In this document: piece after piece, positions 17,768-28,621 of the stretch | How the letters are laid out: every line of letters begins with the position of its first letter | Numbering within the stretch: the stretch's first letter is position 1 | Assembly (NCBI GenBank): GCA_963739385.1 | Contig: CAVUAI010000055.1 | Coordinates: forward strand, 66,690 to 130,689 | Source of the DNA: VAZQ01 sp963739385 | GTDB taxonomy: Bacteria; Pseudomonadota; Alphaproteobacteria; Rhizobiales; Xanthobacteraceae | Reading direction: 5' to 3' | Length of the DNA: 64,000 nucleotides | Made by a program: the position numbers and the translations under genes | Notes under the pieces: generated by a model | Seen by the model: the letters and a program-made list of their open reading frames with translations, nothing else | The model's database searches: none | What the model was told of the DNA's origin: nothing

Positions 17768-18634
17768 CTAGCGCGGCCGCTCCAGCCGGCGCAGCACGTC
17801 GTCGAGCTGATCGAGGCTGCGATAGTGGATCTGCAGCACGCCGCCCTTGCTGCGGTGATCGAGCGTCACAGTAAGACCGAGCGCGTCGGACACACGCCGC
17901 TCGAGCGCCACCGTATCGGCGTTCTTTCCCGTGCGCTTCTTGCCGCCCGTGCTTTTCGCGCGTCCCTTGGCGAGGGCCTCGACCTGACGGACGTTGAGCC
18001 CGCGATCGACGATGTCGCGCGCCATCTCCTCCGGATCGGTCGCTCCGATCAGCATCCGCGCCGCGCCGGCGGAGATCTGGCCGGCATGGATATACGCCTT
18101 GACCGGCTCCGGCAGCTTGAGCAACCGCAATGTATTGGTGACATGGCTGCGGCTCTTGCCGACGATCTTGGCGATGTCCTCATGGCTGTGGTTGTACTCG
18201 CGCGCCAGCGCGTCGTAGCCGCCGGCCTCCTCCAGCGGGTTGAGATCCGTGCGCTGCACGTTCTCGATGATGGCGAGCTCGAGTGCCTCGCTGTCCGTCG
18301 CCTCGAACGACACGATGGGGATTTCATGCAGGCCCGCGCGCTGCGCCGCGCGCCAGCGCCGCTCGCCGGCGATGATCTCGTAGGAATCCTTTGCGCCACG
18401 CACCGCGCGCACAACCACCGGCTGGATGATGCCGCGCTCCTTGATCGATGCCGCCAGCTCGGCGAGCTCGGCATCGGAAAAATTGCGGCGAGGATTGCGC
18501 GGATTGGGTTGCACATACTCGATCGGCACCCGTCGCTGATTGCGGGCGCGCTCCGACGTGGTGGCTTCGGCACCGACGTCGCCCATGAGCGCGGCCAGGC
18601 CGCGTCCCAATCGCGATCGGCCGTCATCTGGCAT
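17768..18634 (-). CDS. parB: Chromosome-partitioning protein ParB
   Basis: CTP-dependent DNA clamp that loads at parS and spreads to form the partition complex. 288 residues: N-terminal RLGRGLAAL, CTPase motif AGERRWRAA, Box II region IIENVQRTDLNPLEEA, central HTH (GKSRSHVTNTLRLLKLP), C-terminal dimerisation helices. The ATG at 18634 has GGGAG eight bases upstream; an ATG at 18670 is possible. It is downstream of parA on the same strand. Two matching parS sites lie 1.6 and 3.7 kb away. Confidence 0.96.
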   Translation of the reverse strand: MPDDGRSRLGRGLAALMGDVGAEATTSERARNQRRVPIEYVQPNPRNPRRNFSDAELAELAASIKERGIIQPVVVRAVRGAKDSYEIIAGERRWRAAQRAGLHEIPIVSFEATDSEALELAIIENVQRTDLNPLEEAGGYDALAREYNHSHEDIAKIVGKSRSHVTNTLRLLKLPEPVKAYIHAGQISAGAARMLIGATDPEEMARDIVDRGLNVRQVEALAKGRAKSTGGKKRTGKNADTVALERRVSDALGLTVTLDHRSKGGVLQIHYRSLDQLDDVLRRLERPR

Positions 18635-18676
18635 TGCCGCGTCTCCCAAGCTCGTCCCTCTCCGGATCATGCACGC

Positions 18677-19618
18677 TTACGCTGCACCGTGCTGCTGGTC
18701 GGAAGCGGGCTCGATTCCGGCGTCGGCGCGCGGTGCACTCGCAATCAATTCCTTCTCGCGCTGGATGATCTCGGTCGCCAGCCGCAGATACGCTTCGCTG
18801 CCGACGCATTTGAGATCGTAGACCAGCACCGGCTTGCCGTAGGACGGCGCCTCCGACACGCGCACATTGCGCGGAATGATGGTGTCGTAGACCTTGTGCT
18901 TGCTGTTTGCCCGCACGTCGGCGACGACCTGGTTGGAGAGATTGTTGCGCGCATCATGCATCGTGAGCACGATGCCGTGGATCATGAGATCGGGATTGAG
19001 CGTGGATTTCACGCTCTCCACGGTCTGCAGCAGTTGCGACAATCCCTCGAGCGCGAAGAACTCGCATTGCAGCGGCACCAGGATGGCATCGGCCGCCGCC
19101 ATGGCGTTGACGGTGAGCAGGTTGAGCGACGGCGGACAATCGATCAGCACGTAGCTGAAGTCGCCGGTCCGCGGCGTCGGCGCGCGCAGCGGTGCGAGCG
19201 CGGTGCGCAGCCGGAATGCGCGATCGCGCTGCTGGCTGACTTCGAGCTCCACGCCGGAAAGATCGAGCGTCGAGGGCGCGATGGACAGGCGCGGCACGGC
19301 GGTCGCCAGCACTGCGTCGCGTAACATCGCTTCGCCCATGAGCACGTCGTAGGTCGAGTAGCGACGGCTGCGGCGATCGATGCCGAGTCCGGTCGATGCA
19401 TTCCCTTGCGGATCGAGATCGAGGATCAGCACATGCTCGCCGATGGCGGCGAGCGCAGTGCCGAGATTGATCGCGGTCGTGGTCTTGCCGACGCCGCCCT
19501 TCTGGTTGGCGATCGCGATCACGCGCGGCGGCGCCGGATTGGCAATTCGACTCGCCAACGGGATGACGTGCGATGACTTGTCGGGGGCGTCGGCCGGCAA
19601 ATCCGCAGGGTCGTTCAT
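18677..19618 (-). CDS. parA: Chromosome-partitioning ATPase ParA (Soj)
   Basis: Deviant Walker ATPase that drives origin segregation along the nucleoid through ParB. 313 residues with a variable N-terminus of about 30 residues, then IAIANQKGGVGKTTTAIN (Lys45), LILDLDPQGNASTGLG and VLIDCPPSLNLLT. It is a chromosomal type without an N-terminal HTH. The start is ATG 19618, since upstream in-frame codons overlap rsmG. It is followed at once by parB. Confidence 0.96.
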   Translation of the reverse strand: MNDPADLPADAPDKSSHVIPLASRIANPAPPRVIAIANQKGGVGKTTTAINLGTALAAIGEHVLILDLDPQGNASTGLGIDRRSRRYSTYDVLMGEAMLRDAVLATAVPRLSIAPSTLDLSGVELEVSQQRDRAFRLRTALAPLRAPTPRTGDFSYVLIDCPPSLNLLTVNAMAAADAILVPLQCEFFALEGLSQLLQTVESVKSTLNPDLMIHGIVLTMHDARNNLSNQVVADVRANSKHKVYDTIIPRNVRVSEAPSYGKPVLVYDLKCVGSEAYLRLATEIIQREKELIASAPRADAGIEPASDQQHGAA

Positions 19619-19667
19619 GGCTTTGCGTCCCGCTTCCACCACGCCAAGGCGCGAATCACTTGAAATG

Positions 19668-20384
19668 TTAGGGCGTTGCCGCGTCGTGCTCCACATTCCG
19701 GATGACCACGATGCGGCCCGACGGGTCGGTGCGGCTGGGCGCCAGGGTGGCGTCCATGCGCCAGGGCTTTAGGCGTCCGCGGGCCTCCTCAAGCTCAAGC
19801 TCTGCATGTTGTCCCTTTGGGAACAAGCCCATTGCACCGCTTTTCCCCAGAAGCGGAAACACCTGCGGGAGCAAGGACTTGAGAGGCGCCACGGCGCGTG
19901 CCGTGAGGGCGTCTGCAGGGTCGCCGAAGCGGTCCACAAAATCCTCGATCCGCGCCGCATGCACCCGCGCCGGTGCCCCGGTCACGCGTTGAGCCTCGCG
20001 CAGGAATGCGGCCTTTTTCATATTGCTTTCAACCAGATGGACGTTGGCCGCCGGATCGCTCGCGAGGCCGCAGGCGATCACCAGACCGGGAAATCCGGCG
20101 CCCGAACCGAGGTCGATCCACCTCCGGGCGCCGGGGGCAAGGTCGATGAGCTGTAGCGAATCGGCGATGTGCCGGGTCCAGAGATGCGCGAGGGTGGAAG
20201 GCGCAACCAGATTGGTCGTCCGCTGCCACCCCAGCAGAAGCTCGACAAAACGGTCGAGCCGATCCGATGTTTCACGTGAAACAGGGGTGAGCGCCAGCGC
20301 GCGGGCCCGATCGGCGGCAAGATCGAATGTCGGCAGGGCCCGCTTCACAAGGGCTGCCCGCCAGCGCTTACCCGCGGGTGCCAT
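19668..20384 (-). CDS. rsmG: 16S rRNA (guanine527-N7)-methyltransferase RsmG
   Basis: SAM-dependent methyltransferase of 16S rRNA, formerly GidB, 238 residues. Seen: SAM-binding WIDLGSGAGFPGLVIA, LVESNMKKAAFLRE and ARAVAPLKSLL. The N-terminal VSRETSDR is encoded by a perfect parS site. The start overlaps the mnmG 3' end by 17 bases and has AAGG seven bases upstream, so it is translationally coupled in the usual mnmE-mnmG-rsmG-parA-parB order. Confidence 0.95.
   Translation of the reverse strand: MAPAGKRWRAALVKRALPTFDLAADRARALALTPVSRETSDRLDRFVELLLGWQRTTNLVAPSTLAHLWTRHIADSLQLIDLAPGARRWIDLGSGAGFPGLVIACGLASDPAANVHLVESNMKKAAFLREAQRVTGAPARVHAARIEDFVDRFGDPADALTARAVAPLKSLLPQVFPLLGKSGAMGLFPKGQHAELELEEARGRLKPWRMDATLAPSRTDPSGRIVVIRNVEHDAATP
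20268..20283. other. parS centromere site 1, inside rsmG
   Basis: Perfect 16-bp palindrome TGTTTCACGTGAAACA, identical to the chromosomal ParB-binding consensus. It falls in the rsmG coding region and is translated there (reverse strand) as part of VSRET, showing a DNA site conserved within a protein gene. It is 1.6 kb from parB. Confidence 0.95.
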
Positions 20385-22245
20385 CAGCCGCCTTGGCTCC
20401 CCTGCCCGTCCGCTTGAGATGCGCGGCGAGCAGCGTCAAGGCGGCAGGCGTGATGCCGTCGAGCCGGGCGGCATGGCCGACGGTGCGGGGGCGTACGCTG
20501 GCGAGCTTTTGCCGAGCCTCGTTCGAAAGCCCTCGGAGCACCGAATAATCGAGGCCGTCGGGCAGTTCCAGGCTCTCGTCCCGGCGATAGGCGGCGATAT
20601 CTGCCGCCTGGCGGGACAGATAGACGTGATACTTGGCATCGATCTCCAATTGCGCGGCGATGGCTGCGGACAAATCGCCGAGGGGGGGCCAAACCTTCGC
20701 CAGCTCTTGAACTCTGATATTCGGATACGAAAGCAGTTCGAAGGCGCTGCGCCGCTGGCCGTCCTTGTTGAGGCCGATCCCATGACGCTCAGCCTCGTTG
20801 GGAGTGAGCGAGACGGACTGGGCGAAATCGCGCGCCGCCGCGAGTGCGGCCATCTTGGATCGGTGCAGGCGCTGGCGGTCCGGACCCACGCAGCCCAGGG
20901 CGATACCCTTGTCGGTCAGGCGCTGATCGGCGTTATCGGCGCGCAGGGTGAGCCGATATTCCGCCCGCGAGGTGAACATCCGGTACGGCTCGGTGACCCC
21001 GCGCGTCACGAGATCGTCAATCATAACAGCGAGATAGCCCTCAGCCCGATCGAACGTAATCGGCCCTCCTCCGCCCGCCCGCGCGGCCGCGTTGAGACCG
21101 GCGAGCAGACCCTGGGCCGCCGCCTCCTCGTAGCCGGTCGTGCCGTTGATCTGTCCAGCCAGGAAAAGCCCCTTCAGGCGCTTGGCTTCGAGCGTCGGCT
21201 CAAGTTCGCGCGGATCGACGTGATCGTATTCGATGGCATAGCCCGGCCGCATCACGCGGGCGTTTTCCAGGCCCGGGATGGTCGCGACCAGCGCGTGCTG
21301 CACCGTCTCCGGCAGCGAGGTCGAAATCCCGTTGGGATAAACCGTCGGATCATCGAGCCCCTCCGGCTCGAGGAAGATCTGGTGTCCATCGCGCTCGCCG
21401 AAGCGCACGATCTTGTCCTCGATCGAGGGGCAATAGCGCGGCCCCCGGCTCGAAATCTGGCCCGAATACATCGGCGAGCGGTGGACGTTATCGCGAATGA
21501 TGCGATGGGTGGCATCGTTGGTCCGGGTGATGCCGCACTCGACCTGGGGATTGGCGATCCGTTCCGTCAGCGCCGAGAACGGCTCCGGGGGCTCATCGCC
21601 GGGCTGCATCTCCACCGCCGCCCAGTCGATGGTGCGGCCATCCAGCCGCGGAGGCGTGCCGGTCTTGAGCCGCCCCATGGCAAGTCCGAGCCGCTCGAGG
21701 GTCAGCGACAAACCGATCGCCGGTGCCTCGCCGACCCGGCCGGCCGGCGTCTGGCATTCGCCGATGTGGATCAGCCCGCGCAGGAACGTGCCGGTGGTCA
21801 GCACCACCGCCCCTGCCCCGAGCTCGCGTCCATCCGCGAGCTTAAGCCCGGCCACGCGCCCCTCGTGGATTGTCAGATCGTCCGCTTCGGCCTCGATCAC
21901 AACCAGGTTCGCGGTCTCGCGTATCGCCGACTGCATGGCCCGGGCGTAGAGCTTGCGATCGGACTGCGCGCGCGGCCCGCGCACCGCCGGCCCCTTGCGG
22001 CGGTTGAGCACCCGAAACTGAATCCCGGCCAGATCCGCCACCCGGCCCATGAGGCCATCGAGCGCGTCGATCTCGCGAACCAGATGGCCCTTCCCAAGCC
22101 CACCGATGGCGGGATTGCAGGACATGGCCCCGATGGTCGCAAAGCGGTGCGTGACCAGTGCCGTCCTGGCGCCCATGCGCGCGGCTGCCGCCGCCGCCTC
22201 GCAGCCGGCGTGACCACCGCCTACAACAACCACATCGTATCGCAT
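20368..22245 (-). CDS. mnmG: tRNA uridine-5-carboxymethylaminomethyl modification enzyme MnmG
   Basis: FAD-dependent partner of MnmE that modifies wobble U34 in certain tRNAs (formerly GidA). 625 residues: FAD-binding VVVVGGGHAGCEAAAAAARMG, GAMSCNPAIGGLGKGH, LTTGTFLRGLIHIG, GLFLAGQINGTTGYEEAA, and the C-terminal tRNA-binding helical domain. The start is ATG 22245 with GGAGG ten bases upstream. The frame is open another 45 codons upstream through a parS site, but that extension has no family counterpart. Confidence 0.96.
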   Translation of the reverse strand: MRYDVVVVGGGHAGCEAAAAAARMGARTALVTHRFATIGAMSCNPAIGGLGKGHLVREIDALDGLMGRVADLAGIQFRVLNRRKGPAVRGPRAQSDRKLYARAMQSAIRETANLVVIEAEADDLTIHEGRVAGLKLADGRELGAGAVVLTTGTFLRGLIHIGECQTPAGRVGEAPAIGLSLTLERLGLAMGRLKTGTPPRLDGRTIDWAAVEMQPGDEPPEPFSALTERIANPQVECGITRTNDATHRIIRDNVHRSPMYSGQISSRGPRYCPSIEDKIVRFGERDGHQIFLEPEGLDDPTVYPNGISTSLPETVQHALVATIPGLENARVMRPGYAIEYDHVDPRELEPTLEAKRLKGLFLAGQINGTTGYEEAAAQGLLAGLNAAARAGGGGPITFDRAEGYLAVMIDDLVTRGVTEPYRMFTSRAEYRLTLRADNADQRLTDKGIALGCVGPDRQRLHRSKMAALAAARDFAQSVSLTPNEAERHGIGLNKDGQRRSAFELLSYPNIRVQELAKVWPPLGDLSAAIAAQLEIDAKYHVYLSRQAADIAAYRRDESLELPDGLDYSVLRGLSNEARQKLASVRPRTVGHAARLDGITPAALTLLAAHLKRTGRGAKAADGTRG

Positions 22246-22332
22246 CGATTCGAAACCTCCGGGCCGAGCTTCTATCCCAGCACACGGCGAGCGTCTATTT
22301 GCGCAACCTCGCGCAGAGCAACTGGGTCCAAA

Positions 22333-22348
22333 TGTTTCACGTGAAACG
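22333..22348. other. parS centromere site 2, between mnmG and mnmE
   Basis: TGTTTCACGTGAAACG, matching 15 of 16 bases of the parS consensus (last base differs). It sits in the 142-base gap between mnmE and mnmG, 2.07 kb from the perfect site in rsmG. The gap holds nothing else I recognise. Confidence 0.88.
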
Positions 22349-22387
22349 TCGAGCGGTCCCCGAGCAGCGCACCGCAGCACCCAGCAG

Positions 22388-23800
22388 CTACTTCCCGATG
22401 CAGAAATCGCGAAAGATCACGTCCAGCACGTCCTCCACATCGACCCGGCCGAGAAGCTTCCCCAATGCCCGGGTCGCGAGGCGCAGGTGCTCGGCCATCA
22501 GTTCCTCGCGGCCGTCCTGCGCGGCGCGCTCGGCGTCCCGTAAGGCGAGCGCCGCCTCGTTGAGATGCGCGCGGTGACGCTCCCGTGTCACCAGCGCGGG
22601 CTCGGCCGTGAAGAAGCCGCTGGCACAGCGCGCAAGCGCATTTACGAGCTTATCGACGCCCGCGCCGGTCGTGCTGGAAACGAAATTAACGTTAACGCCC
22701 GGTTTGTTGCTGTGAGCCGCACAGAGGTTGGCGGCCTCCTTGCTGAACTCGGATTCAATTCTTTGTTGGTCTCCAGCGGAAAGGAGGTCCATTTTGTTGA
22801 GCACCATCCACGGCATTGCAGCCGACGAAAGCTGGGCGGCCGACGGAAACGCCGCGAATGGCGCCTGCGCATCGATCGCCGTTGCGTCCACGACCCACAG
22901 CACAAGATCGGCCGTTGAAACCTGCTCGCCCGCCCGCCGCACGCCTTCGCGTTCGATCAAATCGGCGGCGTCGCGCATGCCTGCAGTGTCGAGCACCGTC
23001 ACGGGATAGCCGCCCAGATCGAGATGCAGCTCCAGCACGTCGCGCGTCGTGCCTGGAAGCGGCGACACGATCGCGGCTTCGCGTCCTGCCAATCGATTGA
23101 ACAACGTCGATTTGCCCACATTCGGCGGCCCCGCGATGGCGATCCGCATTCCCTCGCGCAGACGCTCCCCCCGACCTGCGGCCGCCTGCACGATCTCATC
23201 GGCCAGCGGCCGAGTGAGCGCGAGGGCGCGGGCGATCAGGTCGCGCGGAACATCGTCCTCGTCCGGAAAGTCGATGCCGGCCTCGACCAAGGCCAACGCC
23301 TCGATCAGCCGCTCCCGCCAGGTCTCGGCCCGGGCGCCCAAGAGTCCCTTGAGATGCTGGAACGCCTGGCGACGCTGGGCTTCGGTTTCGGCCGCAACGA
23401 GATCCGCAAGCCCTTCGACTGCGGTCAAATCCATGCGGCCGTTCTCGAAGGCCCGGCGCGTAAACTCGCCTGCCTCGGCGGGGCGCAAACCTGGAAGCCC
23501 CGCCAACGCGGCGAGAACGGCCGCGATCACCGCGCGCCCGCCGTGCAGCTGCAGTTCGACGATATCTTCGCCGGTCTCGCTGTTGGGCCCGGGGAACCAG
23601 AGCGCCAGCCCTTCGTCGATGACCTCGCCGGTCAGGGGATGACGCAGACGTGCCAGGGTCGCGTGCCGCGCCGCCGGAATTCGTCCGATGAGCCGTTCCA
23701 ATGCAGCGCCGGCCTGGGGACCGGACATGCGAACCACAGCGATCGCCGCCGGCGGCCGGCCCGAGGACAGAGCAAAGATCGTATCGCGCTCGGTTGCCAT
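22388..23800 (-). CDS. mnmE: tRNA modification GTPase MnmE
   Basis: K+-activated GTPase that works with MnmG on wobble uridines (formerly TrmE), 470 residues. N-terminal folate-binding domain (FALSSGRPPAAIAVVRMSG), G domain inserted in helices: G1 GPPNVGKSTLFN, G2/G3 PGTTRD and DTAGMRD, G4 NKMDLL; terminal farnesyl-like motif FCIGK with the catalytic Cys. The start is ATG 23800. The gene is complete. Confidence 0.96.
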   Translation of the reverse strand: MATERDTIFALSSGRPPAAIAVVRMSGPQAGAALERLIGRIPAARHATLARLRHPLTGEVIDEGLALWFPGPNSETGEDIVELQLHGGRAVIAAVLAALAGLPGLRPAEAGEFTRRAFENGRMDLTAVEGLADLVAAETEAQRRQAFQHLKGLLGARAETWRERLIEALALVEAGIDFPDEDDVPRDLIARALALTRPLADEIVQAAAGRGERLREGMRIAIAGPPNVGKSTLFNRLAGREAAIVSPLPGTTRDVLELHLDLGGYPVTVLDTAGMRDAADLIEREGVRRAGEQVSTADLVLWVVDATAIDAQAPFAAFPSAAQLSSAAMPWMVLNKMDLLSAGDQQRIESEFSKEAANLCAAHSNKPGVNVNFVSSTTGAGVDKLVNALARCASGFFTAEPALVTRERHRAHLNEAALALRDAERAAQDGREELMAEHLRLATRALGKLLGRVDVEDVLDVIFRDFCIGK

Positions 23801-24010
23801 GTTGGTGTCGGGTAGCCTCACATCGCCGGTGGACTTCAATACCCGACCGGACGTCAACTTGAAGCCCGTGACGTGTCGACGCCGCAGCCAGGCTGGGCTA
23901 TCGCATCGGGCGGCGCGATCACGAGGTTGTCACCCGCTCGACTGCACATTGATGATCCACTTGGACGTCTCGCAGGTCGAACCAACCCCGCAGCGTGGCA
24001 TTAGCACCAG

Positions 24011-26044
24011 ATGGCCAGCACGTCCGAGACCACCCACGAAAACCGCCTCGCCCGCGAGACGAGTCCGTATCTGTTGCAGCACAAGCATAATCCCGTCGCC
24101 TGGTGGCCGTGGGGAACGGAGGCTCTGGCCGAAGCCAAGCGCACCAACAAGCCGATCCTGCTCTCGGTCGGCTATGCCGCCTGCCACTGGTGCCACGTCA
24201 TGGCGCACGAGAGCTTCGAGGACGCGGCAACCGCAGAGGTGATGAACGATCTGTTCGTCAACATCAAAGTGGACCGCGAGGAGCGCCCCGACATCGACCA
24301 GATCTACATGTCGGCCCTGCATCACCTCGGCGAGCACGGCGGCTGGCCGCTGACGATGTTTCTCACACCCGACGGCGAGCCGTTTTGGGGCGGGACGTAT
24401 TTTCCCAAGACCTCACGCTACGGCAAGCCGGCCTTCGTCGACCTCCTGCGCGAGGTCGAGCGCGTGTTCCGCCAGGAGCCGCAGAGCGTCGAGCAGAATC
24501 GCAGCGCATTGATGGCGCGGCTCGCCGCCAGCGCGCGGCCGCAGGGAAAAGTGGTTGTCGCCGCACCCGAGCTCGACCGGGCCGCCAATCAGGTCGCCGG
24601 CATGATCGATCCCGTCAACGGCGGCATGCGCGGCGCACCGAAATTCCCCCAACCCATGATGCTCGAATTCCTATGGCGCGCCGGCCAGCGCATGAACGAC
24701 CGCCGCTACTTCGGCGCGGCCGAACTGTCGCTCGCGCGCATGTGCGAGGGCGGCATCTACGATCATCTCGGCGGTGGCTTCTCCCGCTATTCGGTCGACG
24801 ACCGTTGGCTGGTGCCGCACTTCGAGAAGATGCTCTACGACAACGCGCTCCTGCTTGAACTGCTCGCGCTTGCTTACCAGCGGTCGGCCAATGACCTGTT
24901 CCGGACGCGCGCGCGCGAGACCGTGGCTTGGCTCGCACGCGAGATGACCACGAAGGAGGGAGCATTCTGCGCATCGCTCGACGCCAACTCCGAAGGCGAG
25001 GAGGGCAAGTTCTACGTCTGGTCGCCCGATGAGATCACGGCGGTTCTGGGCCAGCAGGATGCCGAATTCTTTGCTGCACACTATGACATAACCGCCGCGG
25101 GCAATTTCGAAGGGCACAATATTCTCAATCGTCTCAATCACTTACCGCGCAGCATGGAAGACGAGGAACGGCTTGCCCCGCTGCGGGAGAAGCTGCTCGC
25201 CGCCCGCGCACAGAGAATCCGCCCCGGCCTCGATGACAAGGTGTTGGCCGACTGGAACGGGCTGATGATCGCCGCGCTCGCCAATGCCGGCGTCGTGCTC
25301 GGCGAGCACTCATGGATCGAAATGGCCGCCCGCGCTTTCCTGTTCATCGATGCCAGGATGTCGCACGCCAACCGGCTCGGCCATTCCTGGCGCGAGGGCA
25401 GGCTGGTCCGTCCTGGCCTTGCCTCCGATCACGCCGCCATGATCCGCGCCGCGCTCGCGCTCTACGAGGCAACCGGCGAGCATGACTATCTGGAATGTGC
25501 AATCGGCTGGCAGGCGACGCTCGACCGCCACTACGCCAATCCCAACAATGGCGGCTACTATCTCACCGCGGATGACGCCGAGGGACTGGTCGTGCGGCCC
25601 AGCGCCACAACCGATGACGCCACGCCAAATCCCAATGCCCTCGCCGCGCAAAATCTGATTCGTCTTGCCGTGTTCACGGGACAACACGCATGGCGCGACA
25701 AGGCCGACCGCCTGTTCGAGGGCATTCTCGGCAGCGCCGCAGAGAACCTGTTTGCCCATCTCGCATTGCTCAATGCGCTCGACCTGCGCTTGCGCACGAT
25801 CGAGATCGTCGTAACGGGGAAGGACACTCGCGCTGACGATCTGCTCGGCGCCGCCCGCAGGCTTCCGTTTCTCGACCGCGTGGTACTGCGGGCGTCGAGC
25901 GCACTGTCGGCGTCACATCCTGCCCAGGAGAAGGTCAAGGCGGCAGGAGAGAGCGCGGCCTTCGTCTGCGTGGGCGAGACGTGTTCGCTGCCGGTGACGC
26001 AGCCCGCAGCCATTGCCGAAACCGTGACGGCGATGCGGCGCTGA
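24011..26044 (+). CDS. Thioredoxin-domain protein of the DUF255/YyaL family
   Basis: 677-residue cytosolic protein of the SSP411/spermatogenesis-associated protein 20 family. N-terminal thioredoxin-like domain (about 1-165) with CxxC motif ACHWCHVM and signature blocks SPYLLQHKHNPVAWWPW and VDREERPDID; the rest resembles a six-hairpin glycosidase or epimerase fold (DLDDKVLADWNG-like block near residue 410). The function is unknown in bacteria; a role in thiol or sugar metabolism is only suggested by the folds. It is one of two rightward genes inside an otherwise leftward block. Confidence 0.9.
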   Translation: MASTSETTHENRLARETSPYLLQHKHNPVAWWPWGTEALAEAKRTNKPILLSVGYAACHWCHVMAHESFEDAATAEVMNDLFVNIKVDREERPDIDQIYMSALHHLGEHGGWPLTMFLTPDGEPFWGGTYFPKTSRYGKPAFVDLLREVERVFRQEPQSVEQNRSALMARLAASARPQGKVVVAAPELDRAANQVAGMIDPVNGGMRGAPKFPQPMMLEFLWRAGQRMNDRRYFGAAELSLARMCEGGIYDHLGGGFSRYSVDDRWLVPHFEKMLYDNALLLELLALAYQRSANDLFRTRARETVAWLAREMTTKEGAFCASLDANSEGEEGKFYVWSPDEITAVLGQQDAEFFAAHYDITAAGNFEGHNILNRLNHLPRSMEDEERLAPLREKLLAARAQRIRPGLDDKVLADWNGLMIAALANAGVVLGEHSWIEMAARAFLFIDARMSHANRLGHSWREGRLVRPGLASDHAAMIRAALALYEATGEHDYLECAIGWQATLDRHYANPNNGGYYLTADDAEGLVVRPSATTDDATPNPNALAAQNLIRLAVFTGQHAWRDKADRLFEGILGSAAENLFAHLALLNALDLRLRTIEIVVTGKDTRADDLLGAARRLPFLDRVVLRASSALSASHPAQEKVKAAGESAAFVCVGETCSLPVTQPAAIAETVTAMRR

Positions 26045-26162
26045 TACCTCAGAACGGTTCCAATCCCTCGAGCACTACGCAGCGGCCGATGCAGCTTGCC
26101 CGCCTCGACTGAGTCAGTTTATAAATCGGCAGGGCGGCACCAGCAAGACCGGGAGACCATTC

Positions 26163-26573
26163 ATGCGTAGCGTGTTGCGTGCGCTCGTCGTCTTGCAGGT
26201 CCTGATGCCGCTCGGCGCCTTCGCCGCCGATGCAACGATCCTCATCGAGCTCAACAGCGTTGAGGGTGGCGACAATCGCTGCCGCCTGAACTTCGTCGTC
26301 CAGAACAAGTCCAACACCGGCGTCGAGAGCATGAAGCTCGATCTCGTGGCGTTCGGCACCGATGGCGGTATCTTGCGCCGCCTGCTCACGGAAATGGGGC
26401 CGGTGCGCGCCACCAAGACCAACGTGCGGGCGTTCGTGGTCGATGCCGATTGCCAGCAGCTCGGTGCGATCCTGGTCAATGACGTCACCGCCTGCGCGCC
26501 CGGCGAGCCGGGCGCGTGTCTCGACGGCCTTGGCCTGTCGTCCCGTATCAGCGCATTGCGCTTTTACAAGTAA
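26163..26573 (+). CDS. Small secreted protein of unknown function
   Basis: 136 residues. Clear signal peptide (LRALVVLQVLMPLGAFAAD). The mature part is about 115 residues with four cysteines (one near the start, one in DADCQQ, two in TACAPGEPGAC), compatible with disulphides in the periplasm. A GGGAG ribosome-binding site precedes the ATG. I do not recognise the family. It converges with rho, the stops being 50 bases apart; the gap has a weak GC hairpin without a T-run. Confidence 0.7.
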   Translation: MRSVLRALVVLQVLMPLGAFAADATILIELNSVEGGDNRCRLNFVVQNKSNTGVESMKLDLVAFGTDGGILRRLLTEMGPVRATKTNVRAFVVDADCQQLGAILVNDVTACAPGEPGACLDGLGLSSRISALRFYK

Positions 26574-26623
26574 CTGCTGAGATCGCCTGGCCGCGTCCGC
26601 GGTCAGGTTCACGCCCGGGGCGG

Positions 26624-27889
<1,266 letters not shown>

Positions 27890-28150
27890 ACGGGGTAGTC
27901 CTATGGAGGGGATCGGTGACTGAAAAAGTTGCCGATCGGAACGGAGGGGAGGGAGTCGCAGGTCTTGAGGCAGGTTGGAGCCCGATGCAGCGGCCGGTCC
28001 CGCACTTGGGCCGGTACTAAATGCAGCTGCCTGCGTTCGGGGAGATGCCGCAAAGATAGGAAAAGACTGTTCCCTGCGCAAGTAGCGCTCTCGTGATGTG
28101 GATGACGCACTGCCCCGGCCCAAGCCGCCAACCCGCCGTGGGCCACGCGT

Positions 28151-28573
28151 TCAGAACGGTTTGACCACCGCCAGAATCACGATTCCGATCATCAGGATCG
28201 TCGGCACTTCATTGATAATTCTATAGAATCTCTGAGAGTACCGATTGCGGTCAGCGGCAAATTCACGCACGCAGCGGGCCAGGAAGCCGTGCACGCCGGA
28301 CAACAGAAGCACCAGGAGAACCTTCGCGTGGAGCCAGCCGGCGGCATACCAACCCCCCCACCAGGCGAGCCACAGCCCCAGCGCCCAGCTGACCACCATG
28401 GCCGGCGTCATGATCGCGGTGAGGAGCCGGCGCTCCATCGTCTTGAAGGTGTCGGACTGCCTGGAGCCGGACGCGGCCTCGCAGTGATAAACAAACAGCC
28501 GCGGCAGGTAGAGCATACCCGCCATCCAGGCGATGATCGCAATGACGTGGAAGGCCTTTACCCACTCGTACAT
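28151..28573 (-). CDS. hemJ: Protoporphyrinogen oxidase HemJ
   Basis: Integral-membrane oxidase of protoporphyrinogen IX, the penultimate haem step in many alphaproteobacteria. 140 residues, four hydrophobic helices. Seen: KAFHVIAIIAWMAGMLYLPRLFVYH with the conserved His residues, and WLHAKVLLVLLLSGVHG with the conserved His and Lys. It lies 48 bases downstream of hemE on the same strand, so the two probably form an operon. Confidence 0.93.
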   Translation of the reverse strand: MYEWVKAFHVIAIIAWMAGMLYLPRLFVYHCEAASGSRQSDTFKTMERRLLTAIMTPAMVVSWALGLWLAWWGGWYAAGWLHAKVLLVLLLSGVHGFLARCVREFAADRNRYSQRFYRIINEVPTILMIGIVILAVVKPF

Positions 28574-28621
28574 CGGCTGCTCCCATGCGTCTCTCCGGCC
28601 GTCGTTGCGACGTGGCCGGTT

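Noticed and set aside
17738..19324. Long rightward open frame opposite parB and parA
   Set aside because: It is an antisense shadow of two well-conserved genes, a common effect of high GC content.
20023..22344. Very long rightward open frame (over 770 codons) opposite rsmG and mnmG
   Set aside because: The composition is arginine/glycine-rich shadow sequence with no conserved domain; the reverse-strand genes are certain.
22246..22380. N-terminal extension of MnmG through the parS site
   Set aside because: The extra 45 residues have no family counterpart, and GGAGG lies before the ATG at 22245.
26574..26623. Bidirectional terminator between the small secreted gene and rho
   Set aside because: The hairpin is short and imperfect with no T-tract.
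28090..28123. N-terminal extension of Rho by 78 residues
   Set aside because: The frame is open but the sequence is unlike Rho and proline/serine-rich; the family starts at MREMKLQ (27889).
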